From: Phocoena phocoena
Taxonomy: Eukaryota; Chordata; Mammalia; Artiodactyla; Phocoenidae
Assembly (NCBI RefSeq): GCF_963924675.1
Contig: NC_089220.1
Location: 168,316,761 to 168,380,760 of the forward strand
Direction of reading: 5' to 3'
Length of the DNA: 64,000 bases
The translations under genes were made by a program, and so were the position numbers. Under the pieces are notes generated by a model, which did not search any database, was not told the origin of the DNA, and saw nothing but the letters and a program-made list of their open reading frames with translations. Below, piece after piece: positions 9,346 through 20,690 of this stretch; positions within the stretch are counted from its first letter, which is position 1, and each line of letters starts with the position of its first letter.

Positions 9346-11739
9346 TTTGACCAAATATATATAGTAGTGAACACTGTAATGTGTAAATGCTGAGTATTTT
9401 TTTAGTTCACATGTTTTTCCTCCCAAATATATTCTTACTAATACAGTATTTCTCTGTGAGGCCCACATTTAAAAGTACTATTTTAAAGGAGACCACCTTT
9501 TTTCTCCATTTCACTAACATATTTTTCTGTAGATCAATATGTTATTCTAACAGCTTATCCATTTAAATTAATCTATAAGATTATTATAAAATTCTAAAAG
9601 GTTTCTTGTGAAATACGACATGAATCTGTGCCATTAAAATGGAGCTATAGGAGAGAAAAACAAACATCCAGGTAAAAGGGTGATTCAAAATGACTTCCTT
9701 TTCAAATTAAAATAGGCCTCCCAAACATAATAATTTTAAATATAAAAAGTAATTCACAGTATTTTCATGTATAAACCTATCAGTGCTGTTAGCTGACAAT
9801 ATATTCTTACAACTGAAAGTAAAATAAACCTAAAATTTAGTTTCTTTGCTTTCCCATATCGTAATACAAAAATATTTATTTTGACAAAGATAAACAAGGA
9901 AACTGAGAACGGAGAAAATCTGGAGCAAAGATAAAACAAAATAGGATTAAATTATTCCTCAATAAAGGGACTAGAAATGTAGATATCAAGGAGAGAATGA
10001 AGATTTCTGCAAAATTCATCAGCATTAACTGGGTCTACAAATATCACAGGATCAGTACCCCAGACGGTCCGCTTGGCCTCCGCTCTTCCCCCTGGTAAAG
10101 CTTTTCCAAGTTTGCTGAGTGATGTCAATGCAAAGTTTTCCCAAACTTCCTGGAAGTTTTACAAGCAATTCACTGGAGATACAAAAAATATCTGGGGCTT
10201 TAGCCAACAGCATTCCTCTGTGAATACTGGCTCTCAATTTGCTTTTTATTTTTCTTAATTAGGGTTATGCAATCTTAAAGATTTACAGTTAAGGAGACAA
10301 GCAAAATATAAAATTTAAAGAAGAAGTAACAAATATGAAAATGATCATTCCTTTTAACCCTACTGTGGACAGGATTTTTTTATTCTTATGTAGAAACAGG
10401 CTGTTTTTTTCTACATGAGCATCCTTTTAATTAGCTCTCAGATTAAATCTTAGTGGAGCTTATTAAATGAAAGTTTTAATTTAATGGGTTAGTGGGGGGG
10501 AAGTGTAATTAACGACATTTAAGCAAAAGGGCATAAGTCCTGAACTGGGTGTGAAAAAGGCAGAAGAAAAAATCATGTCTTATTTCTCTCCAAAATTCAA
10601 TGTTTTTATCACCAGTGTTTTATTCATTGGTTTTCCTTTTTTCGTCCTCGAATTCCATTGTCTGGACATGTCTCAGTGTGAGTACTAAATATGAGATCAG
10701 CTAGGCATTTGCTGTACCTCAGACAAAATCTTATTCTGGGTTATTAGACAGTGTCTGATGGTACCAACTTTTCTCACGGGTTTAGCAAGCACAGTTTCTG
10801 GGAGAGGCTTTTTTGGGGGAAAGATTGGCCAGGAAAAATGCATGTCCTTCTTGACAGCCCTTCCAGGTTGGATGTCCCTGAACGTATATGGGGTGGTGTC
10901 CCTTTAAGCACAAGGAAAGGGCAGGTCCCGCTGTTATCCTTGACCCTCTGACAAAATAGTCAGGCGCTGTTTGTAAAAGAGCCAAGTAATTAAAAGTATC
11001 CCAGGGTTATGGTGAAATAGGGCAAGTAAAACACACTCCTGGATACCAGCTCTCTTTCAGGACCAGCTCTTTTGTATTTTCTCTCTATTTTGTTTTCTTC
11101 TTTATTTCAATTTTTCATGGCACAGTTTCCCCTCTCTGACATTGTTCTTCTCTGTCAGTTGGCAAAATGATAAGCTCCATTATTACTGCTTCTCTAGCTG
11201 GAGGCCTGGAGCTATTTGCTTCCAATCCTCAAGTCACCCCAAATTCCTGAGCTGTATTTTTTTTCCCCTCTCAATTTCAGGAGAAATTATTAAATAGAAT
11301 AGGAAAGGGTATAGGGATAGAGTGATTCAGTTACACAGGGAACTGATGAGACATTTCTCACCATTCCATGTGTTTTCCTTTATGATGATGTTTCTAGCAG
11401 AAAGCGAGGCTTGGGGTGCTCTCCCTGGCTTCCTCCAGGTTGACCATAGATCCCACTTAACCCAAAACCATCTGGGTATATGCATGTTGTGATGGTTTAA
11501 TGATTAATCGTTTGTCTCTCCACTCTCAAAAGTGTCCTGAATTAGACGATAGTGGTCGCCCTAGTTATCTCTCCTGTTGAACTGTTGGGTGACTTCCCCA
11601 TAAAGAGAGAAATTAGTTCTAATTTAGTTTAGAGAGTTCACAAGCCATTCTCTAGTTAGTCACCTTTGCTTCTGTTGGGAAATAACTATTTGTGCCATTA
11701 GACTTTGAGATCGAAACAATTTGTTCCTGTTCAGACACT
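9346..11739. other. Unassigned, AT-rich unique sequence
   Basis: No confident repeat or exon was recognised in about 2.4 kb. Features seen: a G-run near 10493-10500 and several AT-rich blocks. Open frames of 61-67 codons near 10052-10258 and 10751-10985 occur on both strands at the same place and look like chance. Confidence 0.4.
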
Positions 11740-11955
11740 CCCCATATCTCTAAATGGTAGTATTTGGGAGCAGTAGAATACGTGGGCTTTGTGTCATGTA
11801 GTGTGGGTTTGATTCTGTTATGCCACTCAATAACCTTGGGCAACTCATCTAACTTCTCTGAGCCTAAATTTCCTTTTGTGTCATATGTACCTAGAAATGA
11901 TTTCCACTCTGGATTATCATGAAGATTAAATAATAGACGGTTATAGCTGTGCAAT
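11740..11955 (+). mobile_element. MIR SINE
   Basis: 'gtgggtttgattctgttatg', 'ataaccttgggcaactcat', 'ctaacttctctgagcctaaa' and 'atgaagattaaataatag' occur in MIR order. The 100-codon minus-strand frame over 11652-11954 is produced by this repeat. Confidence 0.8.
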
Positions 11956-11970
11956 TATTATAATCCATAT

Positions 11971-12000
11971 ATCCATCCATCCATCCATCCACCCATCCAG
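11971..12000. repeat. (ATCC)n microsatellite
   Basis: About seven units of ATCC/CATC directly follow the MIR, interrupted once by 'accc'. Confidence 0.9.
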
Positions 12001-12401
12001 ATGTTTTATCCTTCTATAGATTATTTAAGCACCATGCCTAACACTACAATTCAAAGTGATTTAAAATAATAAGAATGTATTATGTTGCTTAGACAAAGCT
12101 CTACATTTAAATAATGCGTGGTTAATTTATTTCTTAAGTTGATTTCATCCTAAGGCAGGTTCCTCAGGATTGCAACCTGGCTGTAGCAGTTCCAGGCATC
12201 ACATTCACTCTAACATCCAGAGACAGAAGAAAGCGCTACCTCTATCTTGTGTCTCTATCCTATGTCCTTGTGAGGAAACTTTACCCAGAGGCTCCACATC
12301 ACATTTCCTCTCCCTCCTTCTTGGCCCGAATTATATTGCATGCCAGTGTACTTGTCTATTACTGGTAAGCAAAACGGTAATCTCAAGATGAGTTGGCCAA
12401 G

Positions 12402-12607
12402 GGACTTCCCTGGTGGTCCAGTGGTTAAGACTTTGCCTTCCGATGCAGGGGGTGTGGGTTTGATCCCTGGTTGGGGAGCTAAGATCCCACATACCTCGCG
12501 GCCATAAAACCAAAACATAAAACAGAAGCAATATTGTAACAAATTCAATAAAGACTTTAAAATTAATCCACATCAAAAAAAAAAAACAACTTAAAAAAAA
12601 AAATAGG
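12402..12607 (+). mobile_element. CHR-2-like short tRNA SINE
   Basis: The head 'ggacttccctggtggtccag' and 'gtggttaagactttgccttc' lead to a 3' part with 'caataaagactttaaa' and 'ccacatcaaaaaa'. This tail differs from the other CHR copies. A perfect 13-bp target duplication TGAGTTGGCCAAG lies at 12389-12401 and 12608-12620. The 3' tail type is shared by cetartiodactyl SINEs. Confidence 0.92.
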
Positions 12608-12979
12608 TGAGTTGGCCAAGACGCCCCTTCCTGGTTGGAGAGAATTGGGAGTCTGATTAAATCAGGGACCTGTGTGCCTGCAGGAGGATGTGCATGTGTC
12701 CGGGATGGATATAGCCCGGGCATCTGGGTATCTGAATTCCAGCCGAGGATGTGACATCAGATTTCTTTGTGAACTTGAGAAAGTCGTTTTCCCACCCAGT
12801 CTTCCATTTATCTCTGTGTAAAGTGTGGTGTTGACTTCCTAGTAGTAGAAGGTCTCTTCAGCTATCAACATTGTGCTTGGGCTACTCAAAAACTACAGTC
12901 CTAAATTCACACGGACACCCTTCCTATTTTATAATCTATTTCAGTTTCCCACACAAGTTTTAGATACTGATGAACTGAT

Positions 12980-13115
12980 AAGGGTGCTAGAATAAGAGTT
13001 AGAAGACTTGGTTTCAAGCCCAGATTCACTGAATAATGCTGTGACTGCAATTCATTAATGAAAAACCTCTTGGTAAAGCTGTAAAGAGCTGTACAAATCC
13101 AGATGATGGTTAGAC
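12980..13115 (+). mobile_element. MIR-like fragment
   Basis: 'agttagaagacttggtttca', 'agcccagattcactg' and 'gtaaagctgtaaagagctgt' resemble a degraded MIR in forward orientation. The match is weak in the middle. Confidence 0.45.
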
Positions 13116-13460
13116 TGCATTTGACAAACTGGTAAGCTTAAAAAACACACTTTGTTTTTCTACAATTCTGGGTCCCTTTCGGAATTAGTTTGCATAACTA
13201 GCTTGGGGATGGTACAGCACTCAGGACTGTACCTTGAACTTGTTTCCACATCTGCTTTTTGCTCCTCCTGGAATGGGGGTGTCAGAGAGACAGAAAAGGG
13301 GAGTTGTGCTTAATTAATCCACTCTTCCCAACATGTTCACTTTTACAAATGATCTTCATATACCAAGTTTAACCTTAGAACACGAAGATGTTTGCATGAC
13401 TCGTATAAAGTTATCAGGTGACAGTAGTAGTGACAGCCTGCTGTTGCCCAATACCACGCT

Positions 13461-13738
13461 TTTTAAATTGAAATATAGTTGATTTACAATGTTGTGTTGA
13501 TTACTGCTGTACAGCAAAGTGATTCAGTTATACATGTATATACATTCTTTTTGTAATATTCTTTTCCATTATGGTTTATCATAGGATATTGAATCTAGTT
13601 CTCTGTGCTATACAGTAGGACCTTGCTGTTTATCCATCCTACATATATAATAGTTTACATCTACTAACCCCAACAGCCCATTCCATCCCTCCCCAAGCCC
13701 ACTCCCCCTTGGCAACCACCAGTCTGTTCTCCATGTCC
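13461..13738 (-). mobile_element. Cetartiodactyl L1 3' end, 5'-truncated insertion
   Basis: The text 'aaatatagttgatttacaatg', 'cagcaaagtgattcagttat', 'ctgtgctatacagtaggacc' is the reverse complement of the L1 3' UTR typical of cattle, pigs and whales. A 10-bp target duplication ATACCACGCT lies at 13451-13460 and 13739-13748, so both ends are fixed. The element is only about 280 bp, a severe 5' truncation typical of L1 retrotransposition. The T-rich start near 13461 is the poly(A) side. Confidence 0.9.
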
Positions 13739-14070
13739 ATACCACGCTCTTTCTATCACTCTTTGTCCTTTAACATCCGGGTTGAGACGTGGTCTTTAGG
13801 AAGTGACCACCCAGACTCCACTTTTCCCTGGAAGACGTGCTGTGCAAGTGTGACGGTGTGGCTGCTTCTTTCCAGCAACATAAGAGTGAAGGGGGAGGGG
13901 CAAGGAGTGTGATGCTGTGTAGCGCCACACGCCTCCCTAGTGGAGTTCTGTTGAGTGAGGAGGCCGCATCTCCAGGAGATGCACATTGTGGGCTGAACAC
14001 TGAGGGACCAGCGCACTGACTGAGTCAAAGTGCTTTGTGTCTCGGAAGCTCAGCTTCCTCATGGAAAAAA

Positions 14071-14120
14071 AGTGTGTGTGTGCATGCATGCGTGTGTGTG
14101 CGTGTGTGTGTGTATGCATG
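14071..14120. repeat. (TG)n / (TGCA)n microsatellite
   Basis: TG repeats interrupted by TGCATGCATG blocks, following an A-run. It is compound and imperfect. Alternating purine-pyrimidine sequence like this can adopt Z-DNA. Confidence 0.95.
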
Positions 14121-15100
14121 TTAAGGGTTGATAGAGCTTGGGGTGGAATGTGAAAAATAAGTAGATCTCCAGCCTCTTCCCAGAGGTAGCATTCTAACAT
14201 TCCAGGTTCTTAAGGAGCCACCCTGCAAAGGGCGAGCAGATTCAGGGAGAATTGCATTGTGAAGAATTACAGTGTCAGGATGTTGTGGACCAAATGACAA
14301 TCAGAGCGAAGGACACGTGCTCAGAGAGCTGATAACTGCGACCAGTGAGGCACCATGTGGCAGTGCTACGGGTGATGGGGCAGCTGCCGAGAGCGGCGCC
14401 AGCGGCAGGGAGGCTCCAAGGGGTCCACATGCCCACCGAGGATGCTCTGGATGTCACTGACAGGACAGCAGGTTGAGTTCCCGCCAGGAAACGGACTCGG
14501 CATAAGCCTTCCCTATCTGTTGTCTTTCTAAAAAGTGCCTGGATTTTTCTTTATGCTTCATCTTCTTTTCTTCTGATTTTGAATGTCTGAAACCATCGTA
14601 ATAAAGGATCACATTTCACCTTTTTTTTTTTTTCTATCCAGGTGGGTGAGGGTCTTGAAAAATAAATATTGTTAAAAAATTAAACCATATGTATTTATTC
14701 AGGAAGCTCCCTGAGAAGGTCAACAAGTGGCACTGAGTTCTCAGCTGTCACAGTCTTTGTTATCAGCCTCGTCATTTGTTTTTTTTATCCTCTTTCCCGT
14801 CTTCTGGTCATTTTTCTGCTCATTAGCTACTTGAGCTTAGGGTGAACAAGAAATGAGATGGAATTTTAAACCTGTCAAATTGAAGTCTGGTTAACAGCCT
14901 TGTGGAGGTATAATGGGCAGAGAGGAAGGAATAGATTCTATTATCTGGTAGGAATAGTAGCTGCAGTAGAAAAATTAGTCTTAACTTACTTTTCTTTCCC
15001 TGACGTTGGTAACTGATCGTGGCACAGTCTCCAGTATCACCTTGGGGTGAATCCGACTCTTCAAAATATAGGTTCAAAGAATTATAGATACCAGAGCCCC
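14121..15100. other. Unassigned sequence with a GC-richer patch
   Basis: No repeat family was recognised. The interval at about 14330-14440 is GC-rich with several CpGs and is open on both strands for about 60 codons. Neither frame has a known domain. A poly(T) run lies near 14621-14633. Confidence 0.4.
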
Positions 15101-15104
15101 AAGA

Positions 15105-15215
15105 GGGCATACCACACCTCTCAATTTATAGATAAGGAAACTATGATCTGAAGATATAAAGAGACTTACTTTTAGGTTTAGAACCGTTGCCATTTATGGA
15201 AGGCTAGTGAGGTTT
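15105..15215 (-). mobile_element. MIR-like fragment
   Basis: 'caatttatagataaggaaac' with 'gacttacttttaggtttaga' after it fits the reverse MIR core 'tttacagatgaggaaactg'. It is short and degraded. Confidence 0.45.
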
Positions 15216-15939
15216 GAGGTCACAGTCCAAAACCCCAGTGTGACAGCCCTTCCACCATGCTACCTTGAATTGCCAAGGGTCAAAGTGTTTGTGACAAAAA
15301 AGACCCAACTGGAGCACATCTATCAAAGACCACTGAAAGCAAATTTGTTGTTAAGGCTTTTGTAAGTTATCATTCTCCTCAGGGTACCAAGGGTATCTTT
15401 AATCTCTGTATTTCCAAGGCCAACCATAGCTCTGATGTGGAGTAGGTTCTCATTAACTATTTGGTTAATGAAATGAGTATTTTATGTTGTGTTCAGTTAA
15501 AGATTTTAAAACTATGTATCAAGTTTTCATAAATAAGTACCCGTAGAAGTAGAAATATTCATATTTTTAGGATCCAAAAGAGTCAAGTTGTGATCGTCCT
15601 TTTTCATGATGCGATTTTATTGTCATGTATGAGGCTATGTCCTTGGTCCTTCCAAGTTATCACGGAAGCAGCAAGACCGCTCAATACACAACAAACGTTG
15701 TTAATAGAGTTTCCTTTTCATTCTTTTATTTTTATATCTAATACTGAGAAGGTAATTATTGAGCCAATAACAGCCCATGACCCTCCCAACAAGTTTTTCT
15801 TTGGATTATGTCACCATCGTGATTTTAGTATTTCACTGACATTACAACTCAGTGAAACAGTAACCTGGATTTTTGACATCATTCTGTAAGAGCATCTCGG
15901 TGAGCTACAAATTGCACAGACTTTAAATCAAAACATAAC

Positions 15940-16160
15940 TGGCTTCAAATGTTTGCTCTGTCACACACTGACTGTGTGGCCTGAAACAACCTTAGTTTCC
16001 TCACCTGGAACAATGGAGCTTAGAACCATCCTTGCCCGAGTCAAGAACAGAGGGTTCTTATGAGGATTAGATTTAAAAATCATATGAAGTCTTAGAAACA
16101 TCCCACGAGGCACGCTGCCTGGCACATAGCAAATGCCTAATCAATGCTGATGGATAGATA
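15940..16160 (+). mobile_element. MIR SINE
   Basis: 'tgtttgctctgtcacacact', 'agtttcctcacctggaacaa', 'tatgaggattagatttaaaa' and 'ctgcctggcacatagcaaat' are in full MIR order. Confidence 0.8.
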
Positions 16161-17877
16161 AGTGGTGCTCAGTAAATGCTCTTCTTAAAGTTCTTGAAGT
16201 GGGAGCCATTTGGCTATAAGCAGAACTTGCCAGATAAAGTACCATCTTTCCCTTTTTTCTCTCTGCCTCTGCCGAGGTGGAGGAGTGATCTCTCCCCTGT
16301 CAGAGAGGTTAGGGGAGAAGACAAATGGGAAAGACATTCTCCGTTTAGCCCTCAGCCTATTCGCGCTGGGCTGGGTGAAAATGAAGCGCGGCTTCTGGGG
16401 GGTTTTCTCTTTTGTTGGACCCTGGGGGGAAGAGATGAGTTTTACATCTGTTGCTGGCTGTGTAACATTCAGCTAAAGAGATGCCTCTCCGCTGGAAGAC
16501 GCTCAGGCATCCTGGCTGTCGGTCAAACAGCTCTTCCTCTGTATGCTCAGGTTCGCCCCGGAGACTCCCATCTGAGATGTTGGCTATTGCAGCTGTGAGA
16601 GTGAAAGCAGGTGATAGAAGAAGCAGAATGCAGAAACTGAAGCCCTCACATCCCCAATTGCACGATAAACCCTGACAACCCTAATTGCACAATAAAATAG
16701 GGAAGGCTGGGCTTAGGAGACGTAGCATGTCACTCCTCGGGGTTTGGCGGGGCCCCTCACCAGCCGGGCAGCACCAGGCCCAGAAGGGCCCAGCCACTGG
16801 TCTAGGCTTCAGGGAAAAAACAGGCAACAACAATGCCCTGGTCACTCCCCCAAAGCCTCTGAGGGTTTCTTAATAGGGATCTCTTGGGCTTTGAGTCGAA
16901 TGTAGTCACAGTGGTTGACCGTCTAATCTGCCTTTCAGAAAGAGTACCCTGCACATCACGGAGGGAAGACGATGGAAGGCCCCTGAATCCAAATCCAAAG
17001 GCTCACATAACAGGGTTTTCAGTGGGTTCCCAGATCTGAGGCATGAGCCTGCCGGGGGGCGGGCGGCAGCGAGGTAAGTCGAGGAAGCAGCGCCTCCTGT
17101 TGTATAAATCCCAGCCCCTGCAGAAGGGATCCTGCTCCAGGGAGAAAGGACGATGTGGAGTACTCAGCTGGCAGTCAGGTATTTGGTCTTCTGTGGAACT
17201 GCCCCACTGACGCTGACAGCTCCAGCGTTCCCAGTATGCAGCAGTGGGATTAGAAATCCTTCTCCTAGCCAAGATTGCTTCCAACAGCTGGACTCAGAGC
17301 CCTCTCCGCGCCTCCCACCTCTGTTCCATTTCTTGCTGGAGACCATCTGAAAGGGGAGTTTAAAATGACTAAATGTCTTTTGGGTAAAGAGCTTTGACTT
17401 TTCCAGACTGAACTGCCAAAGACCTTCAGGAAATTAAAGAAAGAAAGAAAAAGTGAGATGCTCTGTCTGGTGAATGGCAGTTCTCGAATTTGGTGGCTGT
17501 AGGGCGATTAGGCTAGAGCTGCTGGGAATTCTGAAATGTTACTTATTTGCCTTGGCACACAGAGTTAGAATGCCGAGCAGTAGAGTGAAAATGGGGTGAC
17601 AGGATAAGGGCAATGAGAGGAAGCAACTCCATTGTGAGATAGCTGGGCTCTGAAAATCGGAGAGTTCGTTTCCCCAGAGGAGGGAAACAGGAATATTACT
17701 TCATTGTAAAACAGTCACTAAAATATAATTGAGTGCTGCACAGATGACAGAAGCTCACAGCTAGCAATGTCCAACTTCATTTTCAGTGAAAGTTAAAAGC
17801 AAAATCAATACACTGATGAAAAGCAATAATACAAATTAGAGAACAATGCAGAAAACTTTTCTGGGAGGGTTTAGAAG
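16161..17877. other. Unique sequence with gene-like signals
   Basis: This is the GC-richest unique stretch in the window. Frames of 140 codons (16176-16598, plus) and 93 codons (17003-17284, minus) are open but have no domain I recognise. The promoter-like cluster is listed separately. Simple A/G-rich patches begin near 17430. Confidence 0.4.
17043..17180 (+). promoter_or_regulatory. Candidate promoter / first-exon signals (speculative)
   Basis: In order: an ATG at 17043 followed after ten codons by a strong splice-donor match GAG|GTAAGT (boundary after 17073); a GC-box-like run GGGGGGCGGGCGG at 17054-17066; a TATAAAT at 17103-17109; and an ATG at 17153 whose frame starts M-W-S-T-Q-L-A-V, with a CAG|GT donor-like site at 17178-17180. 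These elements could be a TATA promoter with a small first exon. None is strong alone, the two ATGs imply different models, and I recognise no protein. Confidence 0.15.
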
Positions 17878-17898
17878 CAAGCAAGCAAGAAAGAAGGA

Positions 17899-17958
<60 letters not shown>

Positions 17959-18034
17959 AGGAAGGAAGGAAAGAAAGAAGGAAAGAAAGAAAGAAAGAGA
18001 AAAAAAGAAAGGGAGGAAGGAAGAAGGAATGCTT
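17878..18034. repeat. (GAAA)n microsatellite
   Basis: More than 30 GAAA units are flanked by GCAA, GAAG and GGAA variants, giving about 150 bp of uninterrupted purine on the plus strand. The 139-codon (minus) and 110-codon (plus) frames across it are artefacts of the four-base period. Confidence 0.97.
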
Positions 18035-18864
18035 ATGCTCTTCAGATCTTGTTCTTGGAAAAATGCAGCTGGACGGGGACTTGTTAAACAGAGGGTCTTC
18101 TTGGAGCAGAGGATGTGGGATGCTCATGAACTGGAAACTTCTGGCCCAAAGATGCACACGCCTGTCAATCTGTATTAAACTAGAACAATGCGGAAGCAGC
18201 ATTAGTTCAGCTCATCCACACCAGCACTTCACGCCTTTTCAAATGTATGTCAAAAAGAAAAGGTTAAAAATATTTTTGAGTAAATACATATTAAGCACAT
18301 ATGAAGCTCAGAGGTAACTTCCCTGGATTTTGTTGTAGGACGTGAGTGGATTGACAAAGCAATTATTCTAGTAATTATTCTCTATAATTATAGAGGATCA
18401 GCTAATTTGAGGCTATTCTATGCATCATTTTCCATGATCCTGCTCTATATTGTTTGACTCAATAGATCGTCATTTAAATTCACTGAATGATGAAATACCA
18501 TTTCACTTATAGGTTTATCAAATTCTGCAATGTGGCCAGCTCAGTGCTGGAGGAAAGGCAGTCCTTATCTTACAGGTGGCTGGAGAAGGAATTATTGTAC
18601 ATGCAATATGTAATGAATGTAGCTTGTGGGAGAAGGTACTAGGGCACTGACTTGGCAGTGGGAAGGGCACCCCATAGGAAGCAGCCTTTGTGCTGTACCT
18701 TGGAGGCTGAGGCAGAGTGAGAGTGGAAGGACACAGCTCCAGCAGAGGGACAGAGCTTACAGACAGACACGTCAGACCCAAACATCAATGCAGGTGATGG
18801 GCAGACATCACTGGGTTTTGTGGTGAATATCTATGATCAGACTTAAGCATTATTTGGCAATGTG
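18035..18864. other. Unassigned non-coding sequence
   Basis: No clear repeat or exon. Frames of 66-87 codons on opposite strands at about 18518-18826 overlap each other and show no domain. Confidence 0.4.
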
Positions 18865-18990
18865 CTCCTTGAACTTTAAATTACTTGAGGGGGTCTTGTT
18901 AAAATGCATTTTCTGATTCATCAAGTCTTGGGTAGGGCCTGCGATTCTGCATTTCTAAGGAGCACCCAAGGGATTTTGCTCATCTGAGGA
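18865..18990 (-). mobile_element. MER5-type hAT DNA transposon fragment
   Basis: 'gttaaaatgcattttctgatt', 'gggtagggcctgcgattctg' and 'catttctaaggagcaccc' match the reverse of the non-autonomous MER5/Charlie family. The terminal repeats are degraded. Confidence 0.7.
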
Positions 18991-19425
18991 GGACACTTAG
19001 AGTACCGATAACCCAAAACAGCTCCTGCTAAAATATTTAGAAAATCTGCATAAACTATTAAATTAAAATTTAAAAATTCTTTTAAATGTGTGGCTGAGTC
19101 CCCAAGAAAAATAAACAAAAATCCTCATGGGCCATGAGATAGCGAGCCTGGAAAGTATAAAATAGAGAATAACAAGCCAAGACAAAAGCAACCACTTTGG
19201 CAAGATTTGCTAGTCATTGGGACCTAGGAGACATCCAGAGCAGGAGACAGGGCCTTGGGCCCCCTGGGTTGAATTCATATCCTTGCACAAAGCCAGGACC
19301 TCTGAAGGCTTAAACATCTGTCAAACTGTGCACTGGAAAAATTCTCCCAGGGACACAAGGGAAAACGGAAGAAGCTCATCCTGTTCTACGTAGTAAGTGG
19401 AGTTAAAAAAAAAAAATACTTCTGG
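18991..19425. other. Unassigned non-coding sequence
   Basis: No repeat or exon was recognised. An A-run directly precedes the SINE at about 19406-19418. Confidence 0.4.
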
Positions 19426-19752
19426 GACTTCCCTGGTGGTGCAGTGGTTAAGAATCCACCTGCCAACGCAGGGGACACGGGTTTGAGCCCTGGTCCGGGA
19501 AGATCCCACATGACACGGAGCAGCTAAGCCCGTGCGCCACAACTACTGAGCCCACGTGCCACAACTACTGAAGCCCACGCACCTAGAGCTCATGCTCTGC
19601 AACAAGAGAAGCCACTGCAATGAGAAGCCCGCGCACTGCAACGAAGAGTAGCCCCACTTGCCACAACTAGAGAAAGCCCGCGTGCAGCAGCAAAGACCCA
19701 ACACAGCCAAAAATAAATTAATAAATTAATTAATTTAAAGAAAAAAAAAAGC
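19426..19752 (+). mobile_element. CHR-1-type SINE, full length
   Basis: The head 'gggacttccctggtggtgca' is followed by two 'ccacaactactga' blocks, 'gcaatgagaagcccgcgc', 'ccacaactagagaaagcc', 'gacccaacacagccaaaaat' and an (AATT/ATAA)n plus A tail. Its structure matches the copy at 521-866. No clear target duplication was found because both flanks are A-rich. Confidence 0.92.
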
Positions 19753-19869
19753 TTTTGCTGAGAGTTTGGAGTTATTGCCTTTGCCTCCTATGGCTGCGGT
19801 TTCCAATTTATATACCCCTCACTCTCTTGGAGGCCCAAAGCGGAGAGATAATTAAACATGGTTCTAGGT

Positions 19870-20690
19870 CAGGGGTTGATCTCAGGTGCCCTCTGCCTGC
19901 AGCGGCTTGAAGCAGGACTTCAGTTCCGGACCAGAGGTTGAGGTCAGGCCACAGCAGTGAGAGCACTGAGTCCTCTCAGAGCAGTGAGAGACCAGTGGCC
20001 AGGGACAAGGCCCTGACCCGTCAGCTGTGTAGAAATGAATTTCCACATAGAGACAGAAAGTAGGGAAGCAAGTAAAGTGTTTATTAGGAGGAAAAAGAGT
20101 ACATGTGGATCGATACACACAGGTGGGCTCAGAGACAGAGTCGTGCCCGCATGGTAGCTTGAATCACTTATGTGGGGCATTTCTTCTGGGTTTCCTTTGG
20201 CCAATCATTTTGCTTTGTCTGGTTCTGAGTCCGTATTTGGTACATCTCAGGGTCCTCCCATGTGTGCACGCGCATCTCTTAGCCAAGATGGATTCTAGCA
20301 AAGAGACCTATGGGTAGGTTGATAGCACTTACTATGGGGTGATGTCCCCTCTCTTTTGACCTCTGAGGAGCCTTTCTGCTTATGTGTAGTCGGGAAGGTC
20401 TCCTTGACCTTGAGAATGAGATATGTGATCTCTATCTTTTATCTGGATAGGGCTCACCTCTTCTCTCGCTCCTGCTAGTTTGGAGTATCTGTCCACAGAG
20501 GACAATTCCAGCTGTTCCACCTGGGGCCCATTTGGCTCCTGCCTCGTGATAACCCCTGAAGGCAAGAGTAAGCCTTACTTCCTCAGGTTGGGTTGAAGGA
20601 GAATTCCACAGACAAAATGCCACTGAAGATGAACTTACAGTGGGAAAGGTATGAAAACTACGAATGGGTGATATACCATGAGAAAACACA
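19870..20690 (-). mobile_element. ERV-like LTR (copy A), probable
   Basis: This non-coding block shares several ordered stretches with the block at 48260-48780: 'ggccaatcat', 'tatttggtac', 'gcgcatctct(t/c)agccaagatgg', 'tgaggagcctttctgc' versus 'tgaggggcttctctgc', and 'ctggggcc(c/t)at'. On the minus strand it carries AATAAA (plus-strand TTTATT near 20081-20086), placed as expected for an LTR polyadenylation signal. I infer a solo endogenous-retrovirus LTR, minus orientation, with no internal genes. The family is not identified and the ends are approximate. Confidence 0.5.

Noticed and set aside
11652..11954. 100-codon minus-strand frame
   Set aside because: Overlaps a MIR and is explained by it.
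12402..12607. A tRNA gene, suggested by the tRNA-like head of SINEs
   Set aside because: The A and B box-like sequences belong to tRNA-derived SINEs with target duplications; no cloverleaf tRNA is present.
17953..18034. CRISPR-like spaced repeats
   Set aside because: The repeats are simple-sequence units with no unique spacers, and the genome is mammalian.
17783..18202. 139-codon minus and 110-codon plus frames
   Set aside because: Pure product of the (GAAA)n microsatellite (runs of F-L-S and K-E-R).
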